Notes: generated by a model not told the origin, from the letters alone. 64,000 nt of DNA from JACQFZ01 sp041485885 (GCA_041485885.1 JBGPKL010000006.1:1-64000), one strand, 5' to 3'. Counted from the first letter of the stretch, positions 51,953 to 61,473 are shown. Made by a program: numbers and translations.

Positions 51953-52209
51953 GCAGGCTCCATGCGATCTATGTAGTCGAGCCGGATGCGCGCGTACTCA
52001 CCGGAAGGCAGCCGGCAATGTAGGAATTCTTCGCCGGCACGGGTTTCGAGGTCGGTTGGAACGACGGGCTGGGTGAACCAAACGTTCCCTTGCTTCCACG
52101 ACAGGTGGAGTCGTTCGCGGTGCATAATCGCGAGCTCGAGCCGCGAGTAAACGTCGCAAGAGATGGGTTGATAGTGGGTTGCGGTGGACGGGCCTTCAGT
52201 CTTCGTCAC
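51949..52209 (-). CDS. Rof-like Rho-binding antiterminator family protein
   Basis: 86 residues from a GTG at 52209, with GGAG at good spacing. HYQPISCDVYSRLELAIMHR and the Sm-like barrel strand WFTQPVVPTDLETRAGEEFLH match the Rof/YaeO family, whose members bind Rho and inhibit termination. The start lies inside the preceding CPXCG gene, overlapping its end by 14 bases. Assignment is by motif, not direct evidence of Rho binding. Confidence 0.8.
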   Translation of the reverse strand: MTKTEGPSTATHYQPISCDVYSRLELAIMHRERLHLSWKQGNVWFTQPVVPTDLETRAGEEFLHCRLPSGEYARIRLDYIDRMEPA

Positions 52210-52384
52210 GCCGAGTCTCCAGACCGATCGTCTCGCCATCGGGATTTACCGTAAGGCGGAATACTATCGGACGGCAACACACGTAGCAGTCCTCGATGTA
52301 GTCTTGGCTCCCGCCGCTCGGATCAACGTTGGTCTCGAACGATTCCGCGCAATACGGACACTGGACGGTACGCAGTACGATCAC
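52196..52384 (-). CDS. CPXCG motif zinc-ribbon protein
   Basis: 62 residues. CPYCAESFETNVD and later DCYVCCRPIVF supply two CxxC pairs for zinc, as in the CPXCG family of small cysteine-rich proteins. Function unknown. It leads a three-gene set with the Rof-like protein and the exported MBL hydrolase. Confidence 0.88.
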   Translation of the reverse strand: MIVLRTVQCPYCAESFETNVDPSGGSQDYIEDCYVCCRPIVFRLTVNPDGETIGLETRRDED

Positions 52385-52544
52385 GGCCCGAAGTGTATCA
52401 GCTTGCTCTAGCGCGTCGCTTCAATCTTCAATCATGCCAAACACAGTCGGTGCGAGCGCGCTACGCGATTCGGCACGATATGGGATGACGATATTCTCGT
52501 TGGATCCGCCGTAGTGGTTGGCGGTAGCGCTGCGCAAAGACAAA

Positions 52545-52563
52545 GCGCCCCAGCCGGGGCGCC
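52545..52563 (-). terminator. hairpin after the small exported protein gene
   Basis: GCGCCCC (52545-52551) pairs with GGGGCGC (52556-52562). On the minus strand it is followed by TTTG, a weak intrinsic terminator downstream of the gene at 52584-52832. Confidence 0.55.
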
Positions 52564-52583
52564 TTGGCTCTTGCACTTTCTAC

Positions 52584-52832
52584 TTACTTCGCCGGGGCAG
52601 TGCCGGCTGGCTTGCTCGCACCGGTGCTGGCGGTCTTCGCGACGCACTTCTTGTCCTGCTTGCTGTACACCTGGCCCTCCGGGCATTTCTTCTTCGAGGC
52701 TTTCTTCGTGTCCTTCTTCATTTCCTGCGGCGGCTTACCGTTGTCTTTCGGCGCGGTATCCTGAGCCGCGTAGCTGACACCCGCCATTAAGAGTGCGAGC
52801 GAGCTGACAGTGGCGATCAAAAACTTTTTCAT
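52584..52832 (-). CDS. small exported Lys-rich protein
   Basis: 82 residues: a signal peptide (about 1-22, ending VSYAAQ), then a very Lys-rich mature part with two cysteines in KKCPEGQVYSKQDKKCVAK and a Thr/Ala/Pro tail. No family is recognised. A second gene for a similar small Lys/Cys protein lies 290 bases away. Both may be periplasmic metal- or polyanion-binding proteins, which is inference. AAAGGAGCTC precedes the start. Confidence 0.7.
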   Translation of the reverse strand: MKKFLIATVSSLALLMAGVSYAAQDTAPKDNGKPPQEMKKDTKKASKKKCPEGQVYSKQDKKCVAKTASTGASKPAGTAPAK

Positions 52833-53040
52833 GATGAGCTCCTTTGTTGGTAGATCTAGTTCTGTTTCGCTGGCGGGTCACCGCCATCGTAAAACGGCTA
52901 GAGCAACCCCCGTGCCAGCAAGCCGCGACGCGGACGGGCCGTAGATTATCAATTACTTAGTGGCGGTCAACCGAAATATTTAGAAGCCACTGGCGGTACG
53001 GCGGCCTTCAAATTTTGTAGCTTGCCTTCAAAACCGAATA

Positions 53041-53063
53041 AAAAAGCGGCCCGAGGGCCGCTT
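53041..53063 (-). terminator. intrinsic terminator
   Basis: Minus-strand stem GCGGCCC / GGGCCGC (53046-53052 and 53055-53061) followed by a run of T's (plus-strand A-run 53041-53045). It lies 58 bases after the stop of the gene at 53121-53312. Confidence 0.8.
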
Positions 53064-53120
53064 CTCAAAGGAACACCTAGTTTGGACTTATGGTTCTTTT
53101 CGGTACCTTAGGTACCTCGT

Positions 53121-53312
53121 CTATTTTTTTGCGTCTTTCTTCTCCGGGCACTTTGTATCCTTGCCGTCAACCTTGACGGTATCGCCTGCCTTCTTGTCTT
53201 TGCAGGCGGCGACAAGCTTGTCGTCCCCCGGTTTCATGTGCTTTTCAGCGAAGGCGGTGGAAACGCCGGCCGCGAAGGCCAGGGCGACAAGGCTTAGCAA
53301 TATCTTCTTCAT
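53121..53312 (-). CDS. small exported Lys-rich protein
   Basis: 63 residues: signal peptide (about 1-22, VSTAFAEK), then a short mature peptide with two cysteines (LVAACKDKKAGD and DTKCPEKK) and many lysines. Probably periplasmic. Resembles the neighbouring small protein in style but not in alignable sequence. A clear ribosome-binding site (AGGAGAGTC) precedes the ATG. No function known. Confidence 0.7.
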   Translation of the reverse strand: MKKILLSLVALAFAAGVSTAFAEKHMKPGDDKLVAACKDKKAGDTVKVDGKDTKCPEKKDAKK

Positions 53313-53473
53313 GATGGACTCTCCTAAAAAAGTGTTTTACGACGTGCGATCCTTACAATAGGTTGTAATGGGCGAAATCCTTTCGCCTTGCGTCAGCGAC
53401 AGCAATCGGCATGCCATTCAGCCGCGCAATCTCGGTTAGAGCTTGCCGATGAAAGAGCTTTACTTACAGCTGT

Positions 53474-55303
53474 TTGAAGAGCGACCCTGCGCACCGTACA
53501 ACAAGCGCAAGGATTCCGAGCTACAAATTTGGTAGCTCGTCTCAAAATTCGAGGGTTACGTCCGTGTGGGCATTGCCGGGTCGGCTACAGCGGAAAGTGC
53601 AAGTCATCATCTCCGTCATCGTGGTGATCCCAATGCTTGTCGCCGGTTGGCTCGCGTCTGAATGGGTCGCCACAAACTTCGAGAAAAGGTTCGAGGTGTG
53701 GATAGTGGATGCCGCTCGCGCCAACCAGAACTGGCTCCAAGCGTATCAAAACGATGCCGGCATGCTCGGTCGCGTGCTGGCCGACGATCCCGCTATCGTG
53801 CCGGGAATCGCTCTGTATCCGGATATCCAACTGCCCTCGCCGGTGCGTCGCATCGCTCAAGACATGGGTCTCAGTTTGATGCAGGTATACACTCCGGACG
53901 GCAAGCTCCTCTACTCCTCTATTCCGCTGACATTGCAGACGCGCTGGGAAAGCGGCCAGACGGAAGCGGTCCTCAAAGTCACGCGCAACAACCAGAATTT
54001 TTTGGCGGCCGTCGGCATTACTCCGGTTCCGCGTAAAGGCAAGCCGCAATACTATCTCGTGATCGGCAGTTTGCTCGGGCAGGACTTTGCGAATGAGCTC
54101 GCGCAACTCACCAGCTTGAAGACGCGGCTGTACTATCGCGAAGGTCACGATTACTACGACGTCTTCTCGAATCCGGCGCAGCCGGTCGCGCTGAAACATC
54201 TGACCAAAGACGCAGTGCGCCGCCTGGAAATCGACCGCAAACCGTTTTACAGCGCGTACGCGGAGAGCGGTGAATATCGCGGTGTATACACGCCGATCGT
54301 CGATTCAACCGGCCGTGTCGAGGCGATTATGTTTAGTGGGCTCGAACGTCGGACCATTCAGGAAATATTGACGAATCGAGCGGCGCTTTTCTTTTGGATC
54401 GCGCTGCTCGGTATCATCATCGGCGGGCTCACCGGCCTTTTGCTCAGCCGCTTAGTGCTGAAACCGATCGAGTATTTGCGCAACGGCGTGATGCAGCTCG
54501 CCGGCCGCAATTTCAACGCGAACGTGCCGATTCACTCGGATGACGAGCTGGGCGATCTGGCCAAGGCGTTCAACGCCATGGCGGCGCGGTTGCGCGCGGC
54601 GCGCAACGAAGAGCAGCAGCGCTTCCAGCGCGATAAGTTGGCGGCGATGGGAGAGCTGTCGGCGGCGCTGGCGCATGAAATCCGCAATCCGATCGGCGTG
54701 ATCAATACCTCCGCCGCTATGCTGGAAAAACCCGGGCTCGATCCGGCGAAGAAGGCCGAGCTCACGCGCATGCTGCGCGAGGAAAGCATGCGCGTCGCGC
54801 GCCTGGTGCAAGACTTCTTGCATCTGTCCCGTCATCGGCAGCCGAATTTCGACACGATCGACCCGGTGTTGCCGCTGGAGCGTGCCCTGAACACGAGCCT
54901 CGCCGGCAATGAGTCCATCGCCGTGCACAAGGATTTTCGTCACAACGGCGTGCGCATCCTCGCCGACGCGGGCCTGCTGCAGCAGGCGTGGAGCAATATC
55001 TTCGCCAACGCCGTACAGGCGATGGCCGATTTGCCGCATGCGGAGCTACGCGTGGCTTCGCAATCCAAAGGCGGGGAGGTAGTGCTGTCGGTCGAAGATA
55101 GTGGGCCCGGTGTTCCACCGGAAATTATGCCGCGCCTGTTCGAGCCATTCTTTACTACCAAAGAGCACGGGACGGGTCTCGGCCTTACCATCGCTTATAC
55201 CCTCACCGAGGCAAACGGTGGCCGGCTAGAGGCGCTGCCGCCCAAGCAATCCGGCGCGCGCTTCGTGATGCGCTTTCCGGTGTATGAGAGTGAGCCGCAG
55301 TAG
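53474..55303 (+). CDS. membrane sensor histidine kinase, NtrB/AtoS-like
   Basis: 609 residues. Two membrane helices (about 41-64 and 303-325) frame a large periplasmic sensor domain. A HAMP domain follows (about 325-385), then HisKA with LAHEIRNPIGVINTSAAML and HATPase_c (NIFANAVQAMADLP, PFFTTKEHGTGLGLTIAYT). The layout is typical of kinases that drive sigma-54 response regulators, and one follows 214 bases downstream. An internal GTG after the first 30 residues could be the true start. Periplasmic ligand unknown. Confidence 0.9.
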   Translation: MKSDPAHRTTSARIPSYKFGSSSQNSRVTSVWALPGRLQRKVQVIISVIVVIPMLVAGWLASEWVATNFEKRFEVWIVDAARANQNWLQAYQNDAGMLGRVLADDPAIVPGIALYPDIQLPSPVRRIAQDMGLSLMQVYTPDGKLLYSSIPLTLQTRWESGQTEAVLKVTRNNQNFLAAVGITPVPRKGKPQYYLVIGSLLGQDFANELAQLTSLKTRLYYREGHDYYDVFSNPAQPVALKHLTKDAVRRLEIDRKPFYSAYAESGEYRGVYTPIVDSTGRVEAIMFSGLERRTIQEILTNRAALFFWIALLGIIIGGLTGLLLSRLVLKPIEYLRNGVMQLAGRNFNANVPIHSDDELGDLAKAFNAMAARLRAARNEEQQRFQRDKLAAMGELSAALAHEIRNPIGVINTSAAMLEKPGLDPAKKAELTRMLREESMRVARLVQDFLHLSRHRQPNFDTIDPVLPLERALNTSLAGNESIAVHKDFRHNGVRILADAGLLQQAWSNIFANAVQAMADLPHAELRVASQSKGGEVVLSVEDSGPGVPPEIMPRLFEPFFTTKEHGTGLGLTIAYTLTEANGGRLEALPPKQSGARFVMRFPVYESEPQ

Positions 55304-55517
55304 GCGAGTGCCCGCCTACGAAACGGCCTGGCGGGGCCAAATAAAATCGAACTCTTGCGCGATCGATGGCAGAAACGGCCTCGCAAACCGGTAATACCTA
55401 TCGGGGTGCAGGACGCGGCTCGAGCGGCGCAAGGTGGGCGGAGTGCGGGTCGCGGGGTAATCGAAGGCGTCATCGGTCGCCAAGGATGGCTGTTCAATCC
55501 TTAATCGAGGGCAAACT

Positions 55518-56909
55518 ATGAAACGTACGGTGCTCGTTGTCGACGATGAGCAAAACATGCAGGCGGTCATGCGCATGGTGCTCGAGGAAGCGGGATATCA
55601 CGTGCTCATGGCCGACGCCGCCGAAGCGGCGTTGCCGCATCTCGCCAATCCGAACCTCGACGTCATCTTGACCGATCTAAAAATGCCCGGCATGGGAGGC
55701 GAGGAATTCGTCCGGCGCTGTCGCCGCGATCTTCCGAAAGTGCCCGTCATCATCGTTACCGCGTACGGCACCATACGTTCGGCGGTCAAGAGTATTCATG
55801 ACGGCGCGTCCGACTACCTCACGAAGCCGTTCGAGCCGGAGCAACTGGAGATCGCCGTGCACAATGCGGTCAAGCTGCGCGACATACTACGCGAGAACGA
55901 ACGGCTCAAGGCGGCGGTACGCGAGTCGCGCTACGGACGGCGGATGATCGGGGAGAGCCAGGCGTCGCAACGGGTGGTCGATGAAATCAAGCGGGTGGCG
56001 CCGTACAAGACCGGCGTGCTCATCACCGGCGAATCAGGTACCGGCAAGGAGTTGGTCGCGCGCACGATCCACGAGTTGTCGCCGCGCCAGAACGCGGCGT
56101 GGGTCGCCATCAATTGCTCCGCGATTCCGCATGATCTGCTGGAGAGCGAGCTCTTCGGCTACGTGAAAGGCGCCTTCACCGGCGCGAGCCAAAACCGTTC
56201 TGGCCGCCTTGAACAGGCGCAGGGCGGCACGTTATTTCTCGATGAGGTCGGCGAGCTCGATCCGGCGTTGCAGGCGAAGCTGTTGCGCGTGATTCAGGAG
56301 CGCGAATACTCCCCGGTCGGGAGCGACGAAGTGCGTGCGGTCGACGTGCGTTTTCTCGCCGCGAGCAACCGCGATCTCAAAGCGCAGGTTGTGCAAGGCA
56401 AGTTCCGTGAAGATCTTTTTTATCGGCTCGACGTCTACAGCATCGTCGTACCGCCGCTGCGCGAGCGCCGCGAGGACATTCCGCTGCTCGCGCAAAGTTT
56501 TTTGACCGAGCTGTCCGCGGAGATGAATAAACGCGTGCTCGGCATTACCCCGGCCGCGCTCGATGCGCTCGGCCGGTACGCCTGGCCCGGCAACATTCGC
56601 GAATTGCGAAACTCCCTCGAGCGGGCGGTACTTTCCTGCAAAGGCGATGTTGTCGACGTTGCAGATCTGCGGCCGGGCACACTCGGACCCGTAGCGGCAG
56701 TGGCGCAAGAGCTTCCCCAAATGGAGAAGTCGAACGAGCTAGGGCTGGACGATTGGCTGGCGGATGTTGAACGCCAGGCGATTCTGCAGGCGCTTACGCA
56801 GACCAATGGTGTACAGGCGCATGCGGCGAAGATGCTCGGTCTTAGCGAGCGCAGCCTGTGGCATCGAGTGAAGAAGCTCGGCATTCAAATCAACCGGACC
56901 GCGAACTAA
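55518..56909 (+). CDS. sigma-54-dependent response regulator, NtrC family
   Basis: 463 residues. Receiver domain with phospho-acceptor D53 (VILTDLKMPGMGG), AAA+ central domain with Walker A GESGTGKE and the sigma-54 contact motif GAFTGA, Walker B LFLDEVGELDPALQ, then a Fis-type HTH at about 415-455 (NGVQAHAAKMLGLSERSLWH). It would activate sigma-54 promoters when phosphorylated by the upstream kinase. Targets not evident; no clear sigma-54 promoter was noticed nearby. Confidence 0.95.
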   Translation: MKRTVLVVDDEQNMQAVMRMVLEEAGYHVLMADAAEAALPHLANPNLDVILTDLKMPGMGGEEFVRRCRRDLPKVPVIIVTAYGTIRSAVKSIHDGASDYLTKPFEPEQLEIAVHNAVKLRDILRENERLKAAVRESRYGRRMIGESQASQRVVDEIKRVAPYKTGVLITGESGTGKELVARTIHELSPRQNAAWVAINCSAIPHDLLESELFGYVKGAFTGASQNRSGRLEQAQGGTLFLDEVGELDPALQAKLLRVIQEREYSPVGSDEVRAVDVRFLAASNRDLKAQVVQGKFREDLFYRLDVYSIVVPPLRERREDIPLLAQSFLTELSAEMNKRVLGITPAALDALGRYAWPGNIRELRNSLERAVLSCKGDVVDVADLRPGTLGPVAAVAQELPQMEKSNELGLDDWLADVERQAILQALTQTNGVQAHAAKMLGLSERSLWHRVKKLGIQINRTAN

Positions 56910-57062
56910 CCCAGTTTTCGGTCAACCGGTCGCATCCGCGCGGCGACGGCCAGTCTTTGACCTGCGTTGTCTCAAGGATTCGGGTAGAGGCAGATCCCCT
57001 TCCGCGGCGTGTTTGAACTGCGTTAAGCTCGGGCGAGCTGAACCACGCGCACCCACGACCAC

Positions 57063-57491
57063 ATGCACAAGATCATGCTTCCCATTGACGGTTCGGAGAA
57101 CGCGCTGCGCGCTGTTCACTACGCGATAAGCCTGGCGCGAGATCACACGTCCGCCTCGGTTTATTTGACCACGGTGCAGCCGGACCTAATGCTCTACGGC
57201 GAAATCGCGGTCTACGTCGATCGAAGTAAGCTTGAGAAAGTGCAACACGAGCAAAGCGAAGCGCTGCTGGCGCCGTCGGAGAATGCGCTGCGTACGGCGG
57301 GCGTTCCCTATCAAAAGGAAATTTTGGCCGGCGACGTGGCGACATCGATCGTGGAGCGCGCCGAGGCGTTGGGCTGCCACGTCATAGTGATGGGTACACG
57401 CGGAATGGGCGCGCTCGCGAACCTGGTGATGGGTTCGGTCACGACGAAAGTCGTACACATGACCAAGTTGCCGGTGACGTTGATCAAATAG
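57063..57491 (+). CDS. universal stress protein
   Basis: 142 residues, single UspA domain. KIMLPIDGSENALRAVHYAI opens the fold, and GTRGMGALANLVMGSVTTKVVH is the ATP-binding G-x2-G-x9-G(S/T) loop, so it is the ATP-binding type. Cytoplasmic stress-response protein. Stand-alone gene between the sigma-54 regulator and rpiA. Confidence 0.92.
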   Translation: MHKIMLPIDGSENALRAVHYAISLARDHTSASVYLTTVQPDLMLYGEIAVYVDRSKLEKVQHEQSEALLAPSENALRTAGVPYQKEILAGDVATSIVERAEALGCHVIVMGTRGMGALANLVMGSVTTKVVHMTKLPVTLIK

Positions 57492-57532
57492 TCCCGGGTA
57501 AATCGACTCGCTGCTCACTATCCCGTCTACCG

Positions 57533-58189
57533 TCAGTCGATGATCTTCACGCCGCTGTCGCCGCCGAGAATCAGCACGTCCGCCGGACGACGCGCGAAAA
57601 GTCCGTTGGCGACCGCCCCCGCGAGGTGATCGAGCTCGCTCTCAAGCTCGATCGGGCTCAAGATATTCAAGTTATGCACGTCCACGATCAGGTTTCCGTT
57701 GTCGGTGATGAAACCCTCCCGCAGCATCGGTTGGCCGCCGAGCTTGACGAGCCGGCGCGCTACGTAGGAACGCGCCATCGGAATCACCTCGACCGGTAGC
57801 GGAAAGCGACCGAGTCGGCCGACCAGCTTCGAATCGTCCGCGATGCAGACGAATTTTTCGCTCGCCGCCGCGACGATCTTCTCGCGCGTGAGCGCGCCGC
57901 CACCGCCCTTGATCAGATGCCGGTGTAGTGTCGCCTCGTCCGCGCCGTCGACATAGAGCGGCAGCGTGCCGACGGCGTTCAGATCGAGCACCGCTATGCC
58001 GGCTTGCTTGAGCCGCGCCTCCGTCGCCTTCGAGCTCGCAACCGCTCCTTCAATCCGACCCTTCGCCTTGGCGAGCAAATCGATGAAGTGATTCGCGGTA
58101 GAACCGGTGCCGACGCCGATCACCGTGCCGGGCTCGATGTACGCCAGCGCCGCCGCGGCCGCCGCTCTTTTCTTCTCGTCTGCGTTCAT
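57533..58189 (-). CDS. rpiA: ribose-5-phosphate isomerase A
   Basis: 218 residues. Motifs: VIGVGTGSTANHFIDLL (phosphate-binding loop), LYVDGADEATLHRHLIKGGG (catalytic Asp and Glu region) and GALTREKIVAAASEKFVCIADDSK. It interconverts ribose-5-P and ribulose-5-P in the pentose phosphate pathway. Divergent from ilvA, as commonly seen in gamma-proteobacteria. Confidence 0.96.
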   Translation of the reverse strand: MNADEKKRAAAAAALAYIEPGTVIGVGTGSTANHFIDLLAKAKGRIEGAVASSKATEARLKQAGIAVLDLNAVGTLPLYVDGADEATLHRHLIKGGGGALTREKIVAAASEKFVCIADDSKLVGRLGRFPLPVEVIPMARSYVARRLVKLGGQPMLREGFITDNGNLIVDVHNLNILSPIELESELDHLAGAVANGLFARRPADVLILGGDSGVKIID

Positions 58190-58229
58190 GCGCTGTCTCT
58201 ATGAAGGCCGCCGAGAATAGCGAGTCCGC

Positions 58230-58255
58230 GTGTATTTATAAAGTGTATTTATAAA
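58230..58255. repeat. tandem 13-bp repeat in the rpiA-ilvA intergenic region
   Basis: GTGTATTTATAAA occurs twice in direct succession (58230-58242 and 58243-58255). Each copy contains TATAAA-like sequence, so it may be a promoter element for one of the divergent genes or a slippage duplication. Confidence 0.5.
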
Positions 58256-58335
58256 GGATGAACTGCTAGATTAAGCGCGTCCTGATCGCGGATATTACCA
58301 GTGCCGCGCTGATCGGGGATTGTCAGGAACCTCGC

Positions 58336-59844
58336 TTGTCACAGCAATACATCAAAAGAATTCTCACCGCTCGCGTCTATGAGTTGGCGAAGGAAACGGC
58401 GCTCGAGCACGCGCCGGTGTTGTCGCGCCGTCTGCAGAACCATGTCTGGATCAAACGAGAGGATGGACCGCCGGTGTTCTCGTTCAAGTGGAGAGGCGCG
58501 TATAACAAAATGGTGGGACTCGCGGCGGCGGAGCTGAAGCGCGGCGTGATCGCCTCATCCGCGGGCAATCACGCGCAAGGCGTGGCGTTATCGGCGAAAA
58601 AACTCGGCACCAAGGCCGTCGTCGTCATGCCTCGTACTACGCCGCAGATCAAAGTCGACGCGGTGCGCAGTCTCGGCGGTGAAGCGGTGTTGCATGGCGA
58701 CAACTACGACGCCGCTTATGCGCACGCGCGTAAACTCGCCGCGTCCAAGCGACTGGCGTTCATTCCTCCGTATGACGATCCAGCCGTGATCGCCGGCCAG
58801 GGCACGATCGGCTTGGAGATCCTGAAGCAGCACACGGCGAACCTGTACGCCGTCTTCGTGCCGGTCGGCGGCGGCGGATTGATCTCCGGCATCGCCGCGT
58901 ATATCAAGCAGCTCCGTCCGGAAGTGAAAATCATCGGCGTCGAGCCGGAGGACGCCGACGCCATGGCGCGCTCGCTCAAAGCCGGCCGGCGTATCGTGCT
59001 CGATCACGTCGGCATGTTCGCCGACGGCGTCGCTGTGCGGCAGGTTGGTCAAGAAACGTTCAAGCTCTGCAAGAAATTCGTGGACGAGATCGTGGTCGTG
59101 TCGAACGACGAAATCTGCGCGGCGATCAAGGATGTTTTCGAAGATCGCCGCTCCGTGCTCGAGCCGGCCGGTGCGCTTGCGTACGCCGGCTTGAAGCGTT
59201 ACGTCGAGCGCGAAAAGTTGAAGCACAAGCATCTCATCACGATCGCTTCCGGCGCGAACGTCAACTTCGATCGGCTGCGGCACGTCGCCGAGCGCGCCGA
59301 GATCGGCGAGCGGCGCGAGGCGATCCTCGCGGTCACCATCCCGGAGCGACCCGGCTCGTTTCGGCGTTTCTGCTCTATGGTCGGCGATCGCAACATTACC
59401 GAGTTCAACTACCGCTACGCGGATCCGAAGAACGCGCACATCTTCGTCGGCATCCAGGTGAGCGCGCGCGAAGTGAACGCGTTGATCAAATCGCTTCGCG
59501 CTAGAGGCTATCCGACCGTCGACATGACCGACAACGAAATGGCGAAGCTGCACATTCGCCATTTGGTCGGCGGCCGCGCGTTGAACGCGGTGCACGAGAG
59601 CCTATATCGTTTCGAGTTTCCCGAGCGGCCGGGCGCGCTGCTGAACTTTCTGAACAAGATGGGTGGTTCCTGGAACATCAGCTTGTTCCACTACCGTAAC
59701 CACGGCGCCGACTTCGGTCGCGTGCTCGTCGGCATGCAAGTGCCGCCCGCGGACAAGAAGAAGTTCCAAACATTTCTGCACAGCCTTGGCTACGAGTATT
59801 CCGAGGAGACCGGTAATCCCGCGTACAAACTGTTCCTGGGCTAA
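58336..59844 (+). CDS. ilvA: biosynthetic threonine ammonia-lyase IlvA
   Basis: 502 residues, standard for the biosynthetic enzyme. The catalytic PLP lysine is K51 in VFSFKWRGAYNKM, and the glycine-rich PLP loop is VPVGGGGLISGIAAY (about 176-190). Two regulatory ACT-like domains occupy the C-terminus (starting AILAVTIPERPGSF and RFEFPERPGALL). It deaminates threonine to 2-oxobutanoate, the first isoleucine-specific step, and is probably inhibited by isoleucine. It starts at TTG or a nearby codon in the given frame; the extent of the N-terminus is typical. Confidence 0.95.
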   Translation: MSQQYIKRILTARVYELAKETALEHAPVLSRRLQNHVWIKREDGPPVFSFKWRGAYNKMVGLAAAELKRGVIASSAGNHAQGVALSAKKLGTKAVVVMPRTTPQIKVDAVRSLGGEAVLHGDNYDAAYAHARKLAASKRLAFIPPYDDPAVIAGQGTIGLEILKQHTANLYAVFVPVGGGGLISGIAAYIKQLRPEVKIIGVEPEDADAMARSLKAGRRIVLDHVGMFADGVAVRQVGQETFKLCKKFVDEIVVVSNDEICAAIKDVFEDRRSVLEPAGALAYAGLKRYVEREKLKHKHLITIASGANVNFDRLRHVAERAEIGERREAILAVTIPERPGSFRRFCSMVGDRNITEFNYRYADPKNAHIFVGIQVSAREVNALIKSLRARGYPTVDMTDNEMAKLHIRHLVGGRALNAVHESLYRFEFPERPGALLNFLNKMGGSWNISLFHYRNHGADFGRVLVGMQVPPADKKKFQTFLHSLGYEYSEETGNPAYKLFLG

Positions 59845-59864
59845 CGCGTCATCGAGGAGGGAGA

Positions 59865-60842
59865 ATGAAAGTAACAATCGGGACGTTCAATCTGAACAAT
59901 CTTTTCTCGCGCTACAACTTCCAAGGGGAAGTCGCGGCCCTGCACGACGCGAGCGCGCCGCCGATCGCCGGACAATTCAGCTACGTGTTCGGACCGAACG
60001 ATATGATCAAGCTGCGCACCTACGGCGGCCGTCTAGTGAAGGCCAAGGACCCGGTCGACACCGGACTGATCGCGGAACGCATCAAGCGTATGAGTCTCGA
60101 CGTGCTGGCGGTTCAGGAAGTCGAAGATATCGACATCCTGCGCGAATTCAATCGCACCCACCTCGCCGGCATGTATCCGCACGTGCTGCTGATCGAAGGC
60201 AACGACCCGCGTCTGATCGACGTCGGCGTGCTGTCGCGGCTGCCGATCGGCGGGTTCACGTCGTGGCAGCGCGCGACGCATCCGGCGGCCATTGACGAGC
60301 TCGTGTTCGGGCGCGATGTGATCGAGGTGGAGGTCTTGAACAAACAGCGCAGCGCCAAACTCTTCACACTGTTCAACACGCACCTGAAGAGCCATTTCGT
60401 CGACTTCCGCGAGGACCCGGTGGCGGGGCAAGCCGCCGCGAACGAACGGCGCCGCCGCCAGGCGGAAACCGTGAGCCGCATCATCAAATCGCGCATGCGG
60501 CCGGACAGCCGCTACATTCTCGCCGGCGACATGAACGACGCGCCGCAGTCGGAATTTCTACGCGGCTTCGTGCAGGATCCCGAGTTGAAGCTGGTCAACG
60601 CGCTCGCGGCGCCGATCGAGACGCGCCCGGCTAAAGCGGATACGCCGATGCCGGCATCGACCGCCTGGACGCATCGCTTCAAGCCGGCGAACGAGCCGGC
60701 GCAGTACGAGCTATTCGATCACGTGTGGTTGAGCCCGGCTCTCGCGGCGCGGCAAGCCGGTGCGTGGATCGATCGGCGCACGAAACACGGCGGCGACGGA
60801 TCGGATCACGATCCAGCCTGGGTGGAGCTAGATCTAACCTAG
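59865..60842 (+). CDS. endonuclease/exonuclease/phosphatase-fold protein
   Basis: 325 residues. TIGTFNLNNLFSRYNF at the start, VLAVQEVEDIDILREF with the metal-binding Glu, FNTHLKSH, GDMNDAPQS and the final DGSDHDPAWVELDLT are the EEP-fold motifs around the Mg2+ site. No signal peptide. Substrate unknown; DNA or phosphoester is possible. GGAGGGAGA precedes the ATG closely after ilvA, so the two may be co-transcribed. Confidence 0.88.
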   Translation: MKVTIGTFNLNNLFSRYNFQGEVAALHDASAPPIAGQFSYVFGPNDMIKLRTYGGRLVKAKDPVDTGLIAERIKRMSLDVLAVQEVEDIDILREFNRTHLAGMYPHVLLIEGNDPRLIDVGVLSRLPIGGFTSWQRATHPAAIDELVFGRDVIEVEVLNKQRSAKLFTLFNTHLKSHFVDFREDPVAGQAAANERRRRQAETVSRIIKSRMRPDSRYILAGDMNDAPQSEFLRGFVQDPELKLVNALAAPIETRPAKADTPMPASTAWTHRFKPANEPAQYELFDHVWLSPALAARQAGAWIDRRTKHGGDGSDHDPAWVELDLT

Positions 60843-60851
60843 CGTCTCGCT

Positions 60852-61430
60852 TTACTTCGACGCGATCCGCTCGGCTTTTGTTATGACCACATCCGCGGCC
60901 GGCACGTTCTCGAATCCGCCGGTCGTTTTCGTCGGCACCGCCTCGATTTTTTTGACTACGTCCATGCCCTTGGTCACTTTGCCGAACACCGCATAACCCC
61001 AGCCGCGCGCGGTCTTGTCGCGGTGATCGAGAAACGCGTTGTCGACGGCGTTGATAAAAAACTGCGCGCTCGCCGAATGCGGCTCGCCAGTGCGCGCCAT
61101 GGCGACCGTGCCGGCGAGGTTCTTCAATCCGTTCGCCGCCTCGTTCTGGATCGGCGCATCGGTCGGTTTTTGCTTGAGTCCCGGCTCGAAGCCGCCGCCT
61201 TGAACCATGAAGCCTGGGATGACGCGATGGAAGACGGTGCCGTTGTAAAAACCCTTGTCGACGTACTTGAGAAAGTTTTCCGTCGACACCGGCGCTTTTT
61301 GCGCGTCGAGCTCGATCTCGATCACGCCCACGCTGGTCGTCAGACGCACCGCCGGCTTTGTGCTCGATGGGTTATCGGCGGCGAACGCCGGTAGGAAAAT
61401 CAAGGTAGCCAGAGCGTAGAGCTTTTTCAT
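60852..61430 (-). CDS. periplasmic peptidyl-prolyl cis-trans isomerase (cyclophilin)
   Basis: 192 residues with a short signal peptide (about 1-18). The cyclophilin core shows FHRVIPGFMVQGGG, the active-site Arg, and GTVAMARTGEPHSASAQFFIN and YAVFGKVTKGMDVV. It should assist folding in the periplasm like PpiA. It converges with the EEP gene and lies next to an EVE-domain gene. Confidence 0.94.
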   Translation of the reverse strand: MKKLYALATLIFLPAFAADNPSSTKPAVRLTTSVGVIEIELDAQKAPVSTENFLKYVDKGFYNGTVFHRVIPGFMVQGGGFEPGLKQKPTDAPIQNEAANGLKNLAGTVAMARTGEPHSASAQFFINAVDNAFLDHRDKTARGWGYAVFGKVTKGMDVVKKIEAVPTKTTGGFENVPAADVVITKAERIASK

Positions 61431-61473
61431 ATCCGCGTTTCTCCATTGAGCGGTTAAGTGAAGTTACGGGCGA

